Position numbers and translations under genes: made by a program. Under the pieces are notes generated by a model. That model did not search any database, had not been told where the DNA came from, and saw only the letters and a program-made list of their open reading frames with translations. From Lucinisca nassula (taxonomy: Eukaryota; Mollusca; Bivalvia; Lucinida; Lucinidae), in NCBI GenBank assembly GCA_963580285.1, contig OY757025.1:116935900-116999899 (forward strand): a stretch of DNA of 64,000 nt. The letters run 5' to 3'. Shown piece by piece: positions 10,734-20,425 of this stretch; the first letter of the stretch is position 1, and each line of letters begins with the position of its first letter.

Positions 10734-10965
10734 AACCAAATTTTATACATGGCTTTGCGTCCACGAGACCTGAAATAAGTTTTATCATCATCAAAACCAG
10801 CCGCATACCATGGGAGTTAGGGCCCTCTTCAAATAATGCTGGAATTAGTTGTTTCTTAGAGTTATGCCCCTTAGAAAATTTCATCAAACATTCATTTTCT
10901 GATTTTGTCCTTCTACAATTTAGATCCAGTCCAACTGAAACTTTATATTAGTTCTACCATAATGT
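10734..10965. repeat. Repeat D unit, continued
   Basis: Continues the diverged unit interrupted at 10195. TTATGCCCCTTAGAAAATTTC and CCAACTGAAACTTTATATTA also resemble the units of the 53209-55172 array. No gene seen. Confidence 0.45.
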
Positions 10966-12177
10966 TTTCTGGCGAAAGAATTGCACTGTACTGGTTAACA
11001 GCTCACGTATAAGCCAGCCCAAGAAAAGTTTATACAGTTGAACCTGCGGGGGCGACCACCTGTCTTAAGCGATTTCCTGTCTTGAACGACCTTTATGCAA
11101 TCCTCCTGAGCGATTTTCAATGTTAAATTACCTGTCCTGAGCGCCCACCTGCCAAACGCGACCAACGACCGCTTAAAACTTGTCCAAATTATAAAATTTC
11201 CCTGCCTTGTGCGACCAGTAAGTAAATCGCTGTCAATTCAGAAACAAACCATCTGTGTATTTATTACGGTTCAAGTATGACACTATTGTTAATCCCTGTC
11301 GTAAAATTGCCACCCTGCGGTGCGTGTCGATAAGGTGTGAAAATATGGTCAAGTTATGTCTCTAATTTGCGTTTATCCTCCGGTCATAAAATTTAATCCG
11401 CAATCAATGTGAAAATGATTTAATTGCTCCTCAGACTATTAGCTACATCTAACGGTAAATGTTTGCATTATAAAATCGGACTATTCTACGATCTCATGAA
11501 TGGTTATGTTTTGGCGCCAAATAGCAGACGTTGGCGGGAAAAGTCTAACGCTGTTGTTGGTTATTGACACGGAGCTTCTGGGATAATTCGGGAGCTGTGC
11601 AAAGCATTGATTTTCTATCCACCTCTATTCACAACCGCTTAGCTATCGGGAAAATAGTTTTTACCGGTTCGAAACATTTTTTTTTATGAAAGAGATACAC
11701 GCAATGACATTAAACACGTGTGGGGTAATGGCGTCGGATTACGTCATTTACCGATTGCGTGCAGAAAAATCGTAGCGGTGGTTTGTGGGCGGCAATTTAT
11801 ATCAATTCAAAAATCACCGATCGGCTTTTTCCGTATGTCTGGTCTTCGTTGGACATTGCCGGAAAAAAGCCTTCAGTCCATGACCTCGGCTATAAGACGG
11901 CGTCATTTTTTTGGGCTCATTTTGGAGGGAAAAATCCTCGTCTTATAGCCGAATTTTTACGGTAACACTTTTCTGTAGATAAATGCATATATTTCAATAA
12001 TGATGTCATAAATTGCATAGTGTGATAAAAAAAAAAAAAAAAAAAACAGAAAAAAATCTTGATTTATCCTCCCTGCCTTAAGAGACCACCTGTCTTGAGA
12101 GACCACTTTTTGTTTTTCCCAAAGGTGGTCTCTCAAGACAGGTTTGACTGTATAGGTAAACTGACCGGCTCAAAAAT
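10966..12177 (+). mobile_element. SINE S2 fragment, split by a pogo-like element
   Basis: The left piece (GCACTGTACTGGTTAACAGC, ACGTATAAGCCAGCCC) ends at 11032. The right piece (AGGTAAACTGACCGGCTC) begins at 12155. Both match the 3' half of the SINEs at 13881 and 23217. Confidence 0.75.
11033..12152. mobile_element. 1.1-kb pogo/Tc1-like element flanked by TA, no transposase
   Basis: The inverted termini are TACAGTTGAACCTGCGGGGG at the left and, as reverse complement of the right, TACAGTCAAACCTGTCTTGA. A TA duplication sits in the SINE target. CAGT-AACCTG ends with TA targets are typical of pogo/Tigger-type elements. The interior has a tract of about 19 A residues (12024-12043) and a stem of GGCTATAAGACG with its complement at 11887-11952. 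The open frames of 68-76 codons at 11718-11965 carry no recognised domain, so I treat it as non-autonomous. Confidence 0.75.
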
Positions 12178-13289
12178 GTCATCATGGCCTTTTGGTTTTA
12201 CATTGACTTATATAGGGAAAAATCTTTAAAAATCTTCTTCTGTTAAACCACAAGGTCTAGGTCTTTGATATTTGGTGTGAAATTTCATCTAGTGGACCTT
12301 CATCAAGATTGTGCTAATTAGAGCCCTGGTGCCAAAAATGCCCCTGCCCTGAGACCCTTTGGTTTTACATAGACTTATATAGGGAAATCTTTAAAACTCT
12401 TCTTCTCTGAAACTGCAAGGCCCAGTACTTTGGTATTTGGTATGGAGCTTCATCTAGTGGACCTCTACCAAGATTGTTCAAATTATAGCCATCAGGGCAC
12501 AAATGCCCCCGCCCAGGGGCCCTTTGCATTTACATCAACCATAGTGCAGTTTACATTTTACTTTTGGTCCTTTGAGATCAGCGTGAATATTCTGAGAAAT
12601 CAGAAATAAATTATTGGTTTAGACTCGTATTCTAGACAGGTTTTTAATTATTTGGACCTTTTTTTTTTATTTATATCGGTCTTTGAATCGACTGCCTATT
12701 CGAAATTCGCAAAATTGCAGTATGTTTCCTCTGGCTTTCTTTGCCGGATCATTACAGGGTCACTGATGAGGCTTTATTAGCCGAAACTACGTAGTATGAC
12801 CCATCTTCTTTCTTATGAATGTTTTCATTGCTCTTAAAGGATATCATTTTAGATTTTTATTATATAGAGATAATCTTTGAAAATCTTCTTCTCTGAAACA
12901 GCAAGACCCAGGTCTTTGATATTTGGTGTGAAGCTTCATCTAGTGGACCTCTGTCAAGATTGTTTAAATTATAACCCTTGGGCCAAAAATGCCCCTGCAC
13001 CGGGGCCATTTGGTTTTAAATAGGCTTATGAAGGGAATATCTTTAAAAAATCTTTTTCTCTGAAACCACAAGGCCCAGGTCTTTGATATTTGGTGTGGAG
13101 CTTCATCAAGTGGACTTTTGGCAAGATTGTTCAAATTATAGCCTTTGTTGATATTTGGTATATAGCTTCACCTTTTAGACCTCCCTCAACATTATGCCCA
13201 TTAGAGCCCTGGGGCCAATATTGCCCCTCCCTGGAACCCACTTGTTACTGTATGGATCAGGTGAGCGATCCAGGGCTATTATGGCCCTC
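12178..13289 (+). mobile_element. Tandem-core element H1, 5'-truncated, with internal insertion
   Basis: About five diverged 167-bp units carry CTTTGATATTTGGT and TCATCTAGTGGACC. The H1 3' end is at 13252-13289 (ATCAGGTGAGCGATCC, hairpin, CTCTTGTT). About 12540-12855 is foreign: it includes CACTGATGAGGCTTTATTAG, a diverged piece of repeat E. The 5' hairpin region is absent. Confidence 0.7.
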
Positions 13290-13588
13290 TTGTTCTTATT
13301 TCTACTTTAAAATATAGACTGTGGGTTCTAACCAGTACCCACAATCCATATTTGAGGCACTTGTGGGCACTCATTAGAACTGCCTCATTGAGGCATTTCT
13401 AACCAGTACCAACAATCCATATTTGAGGCAGTTCTAAAGAGTACCCACTGCCTATTTTTTAGCAGAAATAAGAAAAATATCACAATTTTTCATCTTAAAA
13501 TTTTCTATCTTTTTTGTGGGGGGGGGTGAGGGGGGGGGGGGGGGGAATAAAATTTGCAATGTATTTATACAGGCATGTTTTGGTAATG
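13290..13588 (-). mobile_element. MITE family A, reverse orientation, with poly-G tract
   Basis: It reads GCAGAAATAAGAAAAATATC, then TTTTTCATCTTAAAATTTTC, and ends GCATGTTTTGGTAATG. Two or three decayed copies of the central palindrome sit at 13320-13450. A G-rich run (13518-13546) interrupts the element and could form a G-quadruplex. Confidence 0.75.
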
Positions 13589-13880
13589 CATTGATCATTA
13601 TTCTAGAAAACGTTATCCTGCTTTTTTCATTTACATAGAACAACAGATTCCAAGAAAATGAAGACTTGTTCCAGTTGCAAGCATAAGAGATTTTCATGGG
13701 ATTCCCACAGTGGTTGCTGTTTGCTATGTTGCGGGTGTTTAGATCGTGAGCAAGACCCGTGTACGGGCAGAGGAAAATGGAATGAATCTCACTGGAGATT
13801 TGCAAAGGCTCTGAAAGTGATTTTGTAAGTACAGTTGAAATCAAGTGTCTCAAACTCCCTTTGTACTATGTACATTAGAT
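13589..13880. other. No recognised feature
   Basis: Unique-looking AT-rich sequence. A minus-strand open frame crosses it into the MITE poly-C, has no domain, and is not supported. Confidence 0.5.
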
Positions 13881-14150
13881 ACGGCCTCGGTAGGTCAGTC
13901 GACTGTGCATCTGACTGGTAATCAGGAGGACACGGGTTTAATACCTGCTGGGGTCGACAACATTCTTTTCTTTATGCGGCTATTCTCTCACTTCTGCTGA
14001 TTCAAGAAGGGCAGTTGTCAGCTTCTGGGGAAAGAATGTGCACTGTACTTGTTAACCACTTACGTATAAGCCTGCCCAGAAAAAGTGTGGATAGGTAAGC
14101 TGACCAGCTCAAAAATAACCTAGAAAAAAACAACAACAAACCATGCAAAT
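13881..14150 (+). mobile_element. SINE family S2, full-length copy
   Basis: tRNA-like head CGGCCTCGGTAGGTCAGTCG with a decayed B box (GGGTTTAATACC). The body is TTCAAGAAGGGCAGTTGTCA and GAATGTGCACTGTACTTG, and the 3' part is AAGTGTGGATAGGTAAGCTG with an A/C-rich tail. Other copies are at 23217-23795 and 33612-34320. Confidence 0.8.
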
Positions 14151-14216
14151 TACAGCAAACCATTGAGTAGAAGGTCCTCAGAATACTCTTATTTAGGTTC
14201 TACATACAGTCGAACT

Positions 14217-14552
14217 TCAATGGCTCGAACACCTTTGGGACCTCGAAAATCTGTTCGAGACAGGGGTAGTTCGAGCCACTGAGGTTACTGTCAGCAGGCA
14301 TAACGAGATACTTTTAGACATCTTTTCGGCGTTCTATAGTGAATATGTATGCTGTGTGTACTCGTTAGAATCGCCTCATCGAGGCGATTCTAATGCGTAC
14401 ACACAGCATACATTTGCAAGATAAAAGACTAAAATCTCCTAAATTATCCCCCACTATTTCTTATATAGAGGATCTCCCTAGGGGCTCAAGAATCGGTTCG
14501 ACTCATCCATGGTAAATGAGCCATCGGTGTTCGAGCCATCGAAGTTCTACTG
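14217..14552. mobile_element. MITE family C, pogo-like ends, TA target
   Basis: The termini are CAGTCGAACTTCAATGGCTC and its inverted counterpart GAGCCATCGAAGTTCTACTG, flanked by TA on both sides. The centre (about 14346-14412) is a near-perfect palindrome from GTATGCTGTGTGTAC through GAATCGCCTCATCGAGGCG. Copies lie at 16725-17041 and, decayed, at 19152-19380. No ORF. Confidence 0.85.
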
Positions 14553-14556
14553 TATC

Positions 14557-14779
14557 TGTATGCCCAGCCAACTACATAGGGCTCTCATAATGACTAAACA
14601 CCGCAACCTCTCAGTCATTGGTCACAGAGCAATCATATTTGGAACTTGGGTACCTGGAAGGGTCTTCTGTGATTCCAAGATAAATATGCCTGGGTTCATG
14701 CCTCGGGGTGGGGCTTGGGGTCAAAATCTGGGACACCCTTGTAATTTGTTATATACCTTTCCATTATGCTAACAAAGTA
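14557..14779. other. No recognised feature
   Basis: An open frame of 87 codons begins inside the preceding MITE and has no recognisable motif. I see no repeat family or gene here. Confidence 0.4.
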
Positions 14780-16393
14780 TAGACACGATTGGTTATACAT
14801 CAGCTAACCATGTGACAAAGGTTCAAGTGTAAAAGGGTGAAGGTCACGGTGACCTTCATTTCACAGTCCAGTGACTTTGCCTATTATCTTGAATACTATT
14901 TGATGAAGAAATGTCATACCTGAATTGTTTAAACATTCCTTGTGACCCCATGATTCACCTAAAAATATATCTAAGTCATTGTGACCTATATTTCATGGTT
15001 CAGTGATTTTGCCTTTTATTTTGAATACTTTGATGGAGAAATGTCATACCTGGATTATTTAGTTCAATGTGACCCTATGATTTACTTCAAAGTATATCTA
15101 GGTCAGTGTGACCTATATTTTTAGGTTCAGTGATTTTGCCTATTATCTTGAATACTATTCTGATAGAGAAATGGTATACTTGGGATATTACTTCAATGCA
15201 ACCAGATGATTGACCTAAAAATATATGTAGGTCAGTGTGACTTATATTTCATGGTTCAGTGGTTTTGCCTATTATCTTGAATACTATTTAATGGAGAAAT
15301 GTCATTGGATTATTATTTCCATGTGACCCATGATTGACCTCAAAGTATATCTCGGCCACTGTGACCTATATTTCATTCTCCAGTGATTTTGCCTATTATC
15401 TTGAATACTATTTGATGGAGAAATATCATACCTGGATTATTTATTTCATGTGGCCCCATTGACCTCAAAATATATCTAGGTAAGTGTGACCTATATTTCT
15501 TGGTTCAGCAATTTTGCCGCCCCCACCCGCCCCGCACACTAGTACTGGTAAACTGCTTAGAGGATCTAAGCCTGTCCAGGAACCGCGGTGCGAGGCAGAC
15601 CGTCCATGCTAATAAACCCTATTGGTTTCATTGGGCGACAGGGCTTGAGATGTCATTTCATCTCAATGTCGGGTAAAAGTCCCACAAAATAAGTAGCAAC
15701 GTCTCCAAAATGACCTTTACAGTGTTGACGGGGATGTTAAACCTCAAATCAAACAAACAAATCAGCGATTTTACCTATTTTCTTGAATACTATTTGATAG
15801 AGAAATGTCATTCCTGGATTATTAGCTTCATGTGACACAATGATTAACTTCAAAGTATATCATGTCAGCGTGACCTATATTTAATGGTTCAGTGATTTTG
15901 GCTATTATTTTGAATACTTTTTTGATGGAGAAATGTTATACCTAGGATATTACTTCAATGCAACCACATGATTGACCTCAAAATATATATAGGTCAGTGT
16001 GACCTATATTTCATGGAACAGTGACTTTGCCTTATATCTTGAATACTATTTGATGGAGAAACTTCCAATCTGAATAATCAATTCCATGTGACCTAATGAA
16101 TGACATTAAAATATATCTAGGTTAGTGTGGCCAATAGTTCACAATTCAGTAATTCTGCCATATATTTTGAATACAATTTGATGGAGAAACTCCAAATCTG
16201 AATTATAAGTTTCATGTGACCAGATGATTGACATAGAAATATATCCAGGTCATTGTGACCTATTTTCTTGATTCATTGATTTTGCCTTATAATTTAGACA
16301 CTATTTGATTCTGAAATATAATATCTCGAATATATGTTCCATGTGACCTGATAATTGACCTTGAAATATATCTTGGTGAGTGTGACCTATAAA
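14780..16393. repeat. Diverged tandem array, unit about 128 bp
   Basis: About 11 units marked by GTGATTTTGCCTATTATCTTGA, AATACTATTTGATGGAG, and GTCAGTGTGACCTATATTTC, starting near 14870, 15001, 15130, 15250, 15382, 15508, 15768, 15890, 16020, 16148 and 16275. The units differ by many substitutions, so the array is old. S4 interrupts one unit at 15519. The array resembles the core of a tandem-core element but I could not find terminal hairpins. Confidence 0.85.
15519..15761 (+). mobile_element. Retroposon S4, 5'-truncated, with 14-bp target duplication
   Basis: The body markers are GGAACCGCGGTGCGAGGC, GGGCGACAGGGCTTGAGATG and CATCTCAATGTCGGGTAAAA. The tail is GTTAAACCTCAAATCAAAC. It is flanked by TCAGCAATTTTGCC (15505-15518) and TCAGCGATTTTACC (15762-15775), a 14-bp duplication with two mismatches within a tandem unit. 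No tRNA-like head is visible, so it could be a non-tRNA SINE or a short LINE tail. Confidence 0.85.
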
Positions 16394-16514
16394 ATTCACA
16401 AACTGAATGTCAAACAGTGTAGATCCTGATCAGATGTCGAGAAACCATCTGATCTGGATCTGTATTGTTTGTAAAGGTAGAGATTGTTGTCCTGAACAGC
16501 AGGATAACAGTTAA
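16394..16514. mobile_element. Hairpin MITE family P, partial
   Basis: The central hairpin arms are CAAACAGTGTAGATCCTGAT and ATCTGATCTGGATCTGTATT. The right end ..CAGCAGGATAACAGTTAA retains the TTAA seen at the ends of full copies. The left terminal half is missing. Confidence 0.7.
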
Positions 16515-16724
16515 GTATGTATGGAAAATCAAAGAACTGAGAACACTGGTGGGTCAATTGTCTCTGAATGTAGGCCCGGAAAATGATCGTGAACTGTGCC
16601 TTTGACTATTTCGTTTAACCCTTGAAGTACTGTAAGCAAACAGTGTAGGCCCTGATCAGACCCTGGCTCTTCACTGTTTGAGATACCCACCACATGATTC
16701 CATCCCAGATATTATTGGTAACTA
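16515..16724. other. Short hairpin relic; otherwise nothing recognised
   Basis: At 16636-16680, GCAAACAGTGTAGGCCCTGA and a shortened opposite arm (CTCTTCACTGTTTGAG) look like a small relic of the P/Q/R hairpin group. Confidence 0.5.
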
Positions 16725-17041
16725 CAGCCAAACTTCGATGGGACCATGAAAATTTGTTCGAGACAGGGGATGTTCGAGCCACTGAGATTACTTCCAGGAG
16801 GCATAACGAGATACTTTTGGACATATTTTCGGTGCTCTGTAATGAAATGTATGCTGTGTGTGCCTCATCGAGGCGATTCTAATGAGTACACACAGCATAC
16901 ATTTGCAAGATAAAAGACGAAAATCTCTTTAATTATCTCGCACCATTTCTTATGTAGAGGACTTCCTTAGGGGCTCAAGAAAGGTTTCGACTCAGCCATG
17001 GTAAAGGAGCCATTGGTGTTCGAGCCATCGAAGTTCTATTG
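16725..17041. mobile_element. MITE family C, second copy
   Basis: TA-flanked ends CAGCCAAACTTCGATGGGAC and GAGCCATCGAAGTTCTATTG. The central palindrome is shorter on its left arm (TGCTGTGTGTGCCTCATCG). Two arm-flanking blocks, CATAACGAGATACTTTTGGA and TTTGCAAGATAAAAGACGA, match the copy at 14217. Confidence 0.85.
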
Positions 17042-17283
17042 TAACTCTCTTATGCTTTACTCTGACCTCAGAGATATATTTTCTATAAATAGCAGTTACC
17101 TGGATTTACAAAAAGTTAGTGATAGTCACATGGACCTTAGTGTTGAAAAGCTGCTGCGCTTTATAACACTTGGTTGGTTGATAAACAACAGTCTAAAAAT
17201 ACATCACAACTCTGGTTCATGGGCCTCTATATTGATCGATTTTATATGAGTGAAATAATCTTGAAAGGGCTGAAAAACTAACA

Positions 17284-17314
<31 letters not shown>

Positions 17315-17316
17315 AC
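17042..17316. other. No gene recognised; poly-C tract
   Basis: AT-rich sequence followed by a run of about 20 C (17283-17302) and 9 A. A short open frame at 16998-17249 starts in the MITE and shows no domain. Confidence 0.45.
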
Positions 17317-17612
17317 ATCCAGCTTTTGTTCTATGGGAACTGTTATTTCTTGCCCACCAGATAAGGAAATCCTTGAAATTCTGTTATTACCCTTGGGTTC
17401 TCACCCATGTACATGTATATGGTAAAAACCGAATATTCTCATATGTTTGATGTGCACTTGTTAAATAGGACTGTTGTAAGGCTGACATACAGCACATTAC
17501 CTGATGTTTCTTAACATCACAACATTGTCATCACAATATGGGGGATGACGGCAGCTGAAGTGACTGCTAAATAAAAATTCAGAAATGAATGGTATGCAAG
17601 AAAAAGATTCTT
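17317..17612 (+). promoter_or_regulatory. Promoter-like or first-exon-like segment, diverged copy of 50745-51035
   Basis: Colinear similarity with 50745-51035: CACCAGATAAGGAAATCC, then CACAATATGGGGGATGAC, then GAAGTGACTGC, then GGTATGCAAGAAAAAGATTC. In both copies the last block resembles a 5' splice donor (G|GTATGC). It lies about 280 bases before exon 1 and could be a non-coding leader exon. Many CpG sites of the other copy are TG or CA here, for example GACATACAGCACATTAC. The promoter role is inference. Confidence 0.45.
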
Positions 17613-17764
17613 ACCTGGTGTGAGAGGTGGATAGAGAATCTGTTCCTGGGGATCACAGTCTGGCATCTCCAGGTAAGCTTTGTGATGCCGGACTGTGACA
17701 CTTGGAATGGATTTTTCTATCCACCCATTAAGCCCATGTAAGATTCTTATATTCGAGGCAGGGA

Positions 17765-17842
17765 ACAGCATTTCCTACTATTAACATGATCATGATCATC
17801 TGATTCTTCATAGGGGCACTTGTAAATTGTAGGAAATGCTGT
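17765..17842. repeat. 14-bp perfect inverted repeat just upstream of exon 1
   Basis: ACAGCATTTCCTAC (17765-17778) pairs perfectly with GTAGGAAATGCTGT (17829-17842) across a 50-base loop that holds ATGATCATGATCAT. It ends 30 bases before the acceptor. Confidence 0.6.
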
Positions 17843-17872
17843 GCCTCCTGACTCATTCCATTTTTGTTTCAG

Positions 17873-18794
17873 TCCCGTAGCCAAATCTGCCATGGGAGAC
17901 AAGAAGAAAACTGAATCTAAAAAGCTCAAAGAGCCTTCATATAAAAGGTTTGGCAGGTCTGCAGGGAAAACCCTGGAAAACAAAGCCCTTGCAAGTACTC
18001 AGCCAAAATCTAATAAGCAGCAGGCAACAAATGTTGGGTTAATACCTCCTCTCATCAAAGTGGGAGCAAGGATAGCATTGCCCCATGCCGCTAACACTCA
18101 GGATCCACTTGTGATCTCACGAAGAAGTGGGGTTAAGAGCTTAGCACCACTTGTAAATCAGCCTTCAGTGGCACCTGCTGTTGTACCTACCCATACACAG
18201 CAGTTTGGTGTACAACCTGACATGGGAGCTGAGATTGGATCAAGTCAGGCAGAGAAGTTTAGAGGAGAGAAAAGGAAAGACATGAGTCACAGAGAATCTG
18301 AGTCTTATAAAAGGCGTCGATATGGTAATCAAGGTAGTATAGACAATACTGCTGTTGAAGACATGGATTTGGATTCAGATGATTCTGATAGTCATCAAAA
18401 AGCTAGATCAGGCTTTGATTTGTTTGACTATCAGCATGGACTCTCTCATAAAAGTCATCAAAAAGAGAGTTCCGACCGGGAGTTGTTTGACTATCAGCAT
18501 GGTCGCTCTCATAACCTGGAGAAATACAGAAAATCTAGCCACCAGCTACAGAAATCAGACCGGGATGTTTCTGGCTATAGACACCCACACACTGATACTG
18601 ATGAGGGATACAGAGGCCCCTTGAGCCATGAGAGAAGATCTAGGTCTCCTCAGCGAAGAGATCACTGGGGCAGTGAGCAGAGATCTGGGTCTCCTCAGCA
18701 GCTGACATCTTCACAGAATACTACAAGAACTGGAAGGCTGAATGATGTCAGATCACCAGACAGGTACAGCGACTTTAGAAGAGCAAAACACAGG
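17873..18794 (+). CDS. Coding exon 1 of an unrecognised Arg/Ser-rich, probably nuclear protein
   Basis: A pyrimidine tract and acceptor (TTTTTGTTTCAG) end at 17872. The exon ends at the donor CAGG|GTAAGT (18795). The ATG at 17892 sits in a strong Kozak context (GCCATGG) and opens exactly 301 codons, ending in phase 0. The frame is also open back to the acceptor, so coding upstream cannot be excluded. The product is low-complexity. It has a Lys-rich start (MGDKKKTESKK), a basic YKRRR at residues 139-143 that could be a nuclear localisation signal, and an acidic DMDLDSDDSDS stretch (157-167). It also has two copies of (D/E)LFDYQHG (176-183 and 197-204) and Arg/Ser patches RRSRSPQRR (248-256), QRSGSPQQ and RSPDR. 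No enzyme or RNA-binding fold is visible. An RNA-processing or transcription role would only be a guess from composition. Confidence 0.8.
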
Positions 18795-18969
18795 GTAAGT
18801 GCAGGCCTCATATTTTTCAGGCATTTGCAGGATTTCAGGCTTTTAGAGCTTGATTTTTTTCTTGATTTCAGGCTTTTATATTCTGATTTTTGTGTATGTA
18901 GTCTGTTTAAAAAGCTATTTAACCCGTATTTTCTGACTACAAGTCAATCAAAATACTTTATATTCTTAC
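18795..18969 (+). other. Start of a 33.5-kb intron
   Basis: From the GTAAGT donor the sequence becomes T-rich (GATTTCAGGCTTTTA repeats). The reading frame stays open to 18990 but loses the Arg/Ser composition. I therefore treat it as intron read-through. Confidence 0.65.
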
Positions 18970-19092
18970 AGACTCCATTACAAACAGTGTAGATCCTGAT
19001 CAGATGGCTTCTTCAGAAGCCATCTGATCAGGATCTTCACTGTTTGCAAAGCTAATGTAGTTGTGTCCTGTACAGCAGGATAAGGGTTGAAG
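18970..19092. mobile_element. Hairpin MITE family P, partial, in the intron
   Basis: The palindrome arms are CAAACAGTGTAGATCCTGAT and ATCAGGATCTTCACTGTTTG around GGCTTCTTCAGAAGCC. The right end is CAGCAGGATAAGGGTTGA. The left terminal half is missing. Confidence 0.8.
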
Positions 19093-19151
19093 CTGCAAAA
19101 TCTGGCGTTTCAGGCATGGAAAAGCGTGGTCAGTATGAGGCCTGTAAGTGT

Positions 19152-19380
19152 TCAAAACAGTTGGACTTCAGTGGCTTAAGCGCCTTTGTAGCCTTGAAAC
19201 TTTGTTCAAGACAAGGTAGTTTTAGCCATTGAAGGTCAGGTAAGAAGGCACAAAAGAAATCTTTTCAATTTATTTGAAGTATGTTGTGGTCTCATTAGAA
19301 TTGCCTTATTGAGTCGGTTCCATTGAGTAAACACAATATACTTTTTCCAAGACAAGACAAATTATTAAATTCTCATTAAA
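19152..19380. mobile_element. MITE family C, decayed copy
   Basis: CAGTTGGACTTCAGTGGCTT matches the family C left end. The central palindrome is degraded (CTCATTAGAATTGCC and GTCGGTTCCATTGAG). The right terminus is not recognisable. Confidence 0.6.
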
Positions 19381-19494
19381 TCTACCCAAATATACATGTT
19401 TTAATCTGCAGTTGTGGGCTTTTTATACCCCAGCACAATAAGTATTGGGGTATTGTGTTACACCCTCAAAATTTTGAGTGTCGGTCGATTGGCA

Positions 19495-19628
19495 CCTCAC
19501 AGTGAGGGTCACTGATGAGGCCTAATTGGCCAAAACTAGCTAGTCTGGCCCAGAAAACATGTACACTTCATATTTTCCATTTCAGTGGTGTATTCCTTGC
19601 TTCCAAAGGATAACCCTTTTACAGAACA
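19495..19628 (-). repeat. Repeat E fragment, reverse orientation
   Basis: GGTCACTGATGAGGCCTAAT, CCAAAACTAGCTAGTCTGG and GCTTCCAAAGGATAACCC are the reverse complement of repeat E at 33826-34219 and 26318-26665. Confidence 0.75.
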
Positions 19629-19689
19629 TATTTGTCTCCGTTCCGGTTTTGTTCTCCGTTATGCAAAATGTACATCATTACAATTACCA

Positions 19690-20024
19690 GCCCCGATAGC
19701 TCAGTTGGTGGAGTGTCCGCTCCAGGGGAACGGGAGGTCACGGGTTCGATCCCGGGCCACGACATACCAAAGTCGTTAAAAATGGTACTAGCTGCTCCTC
19801 GCTTGGCACTTAGATTTACGGGGTAGAGCTAGGACTGGTCGACCCAGTGTCAGGATAATGTGACTGGGTGTTGTATCATGTAATGTGTCTGGGACATGAT
19901 CCTTCAGTGAGGCAGCACTATAAAAGTGAGCATTGAGCTCCCTGTCACAACCAGACACCGTCATGATATGACTGAAAAATTGTTGAAAGCGACGTTTAAC
20001 CCGAATTCACACACACACACACAT
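19690..20024 (+). mobile_element. tRNA-derived SINE family S3
   Basis: The tRNA-like head is CCCCGATAGCTCAGTTGGTG with B box GGTTCGATCCC. The body includes CTAGCTGCTCCTCGCTTGG and GTGACTGGGTGTTG. The tail is AACCCGAATTC plus (AC)n. A reverse copy lies at 61495-61795. Confidence 0.85.
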
Positions 20025-20240
20025 CATTACAATTTGATATGCAGAAGACAAGAAACAAAACTCTTAATTATCTGCTTTTGAAGCTACTGCCCTTTGAACA
20101 ACAGTGATCCTAGTCATATACTTGTGCCCTTCCCGAAACTTGAAAATGGTTTCATAGATGTTCTTGAAGCCTTGCAGAATGTAAAACATCATGAGATGAC
20201 GTGTAGAACACAAGAAACATAACTCTGACTTTAATAATTT
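20025..20240. other. No recognised feature
   Basis: AT-rich DNA with a short internal duplication (CAGAAGACAAGAAACAAAAC near 20041 and TAGAACACAAGAAACATAAC near 20204). No gene seen. Confidence 0.4.
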
Positions 20241-20425
20241 TTAACTCACCAGAGGCGGAAGCTCCATGGGAGCTTATAGGGTAAGCAGTTGTCCCTTGTC
20301 TGTTGTCGTCTGATGTTTTCTGGCATCAACCCTTTCAAACGACATCTCCTCTGAAACCACTAGGCCAATTCAGCTCAAATTTTATCTGTAGCATTCTTGG
20401 GTTTGAAACAAAAGTTTCTGTTTTT
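20241..20425 (+). mobile_element. 5' end of an outer tandem-core-type element (family O)
   Basis: TTAACTCACCAGAGGCGGAAG, then a hairpin (AAGCTCCATGGGAGCTT) and CGACATCTCCTCTGAAACC. A homologous 5' end lies at 55413-55610. In both places an H-type element follows, after a run of T, at the same point of the outer element. Confidence 0.65.

Noticed and set aside
11718..11965. Overlapping 68-76 codon frames as a transposase remnant
   Set aside because: No DDE or helix-turn-helix motif is visible, and the two frames overlap in different phases.
13452..13853. 133-codon minus-strand frame with poly-Pro
   Set aside because: The Pro run is the MITE poly-G tract and the frame crosses a MITE end.
17892..18794. 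Naming the exon 1 protein after a known RS or zinc-finger nuclear protein
   Set aside because: Low-complexity composition alone is not evidence of orthology. I could not recall any family with this order of motifs.
18795..18992. Extension of the exon 1 reading frame past 18794
   Set aside because: A strong CAGG|GTAAGT donor is followed by T-rich DNA and loss of the Arg/Ser composition.
19690..19765. tRNA gene
   Set aside because: A and B boxes are present, but a SINE body and (AC)n tail follow and a second copy exists. Acceptor-stem pairing is poor. The same applies at 1, 13881, 33612 and 39223.
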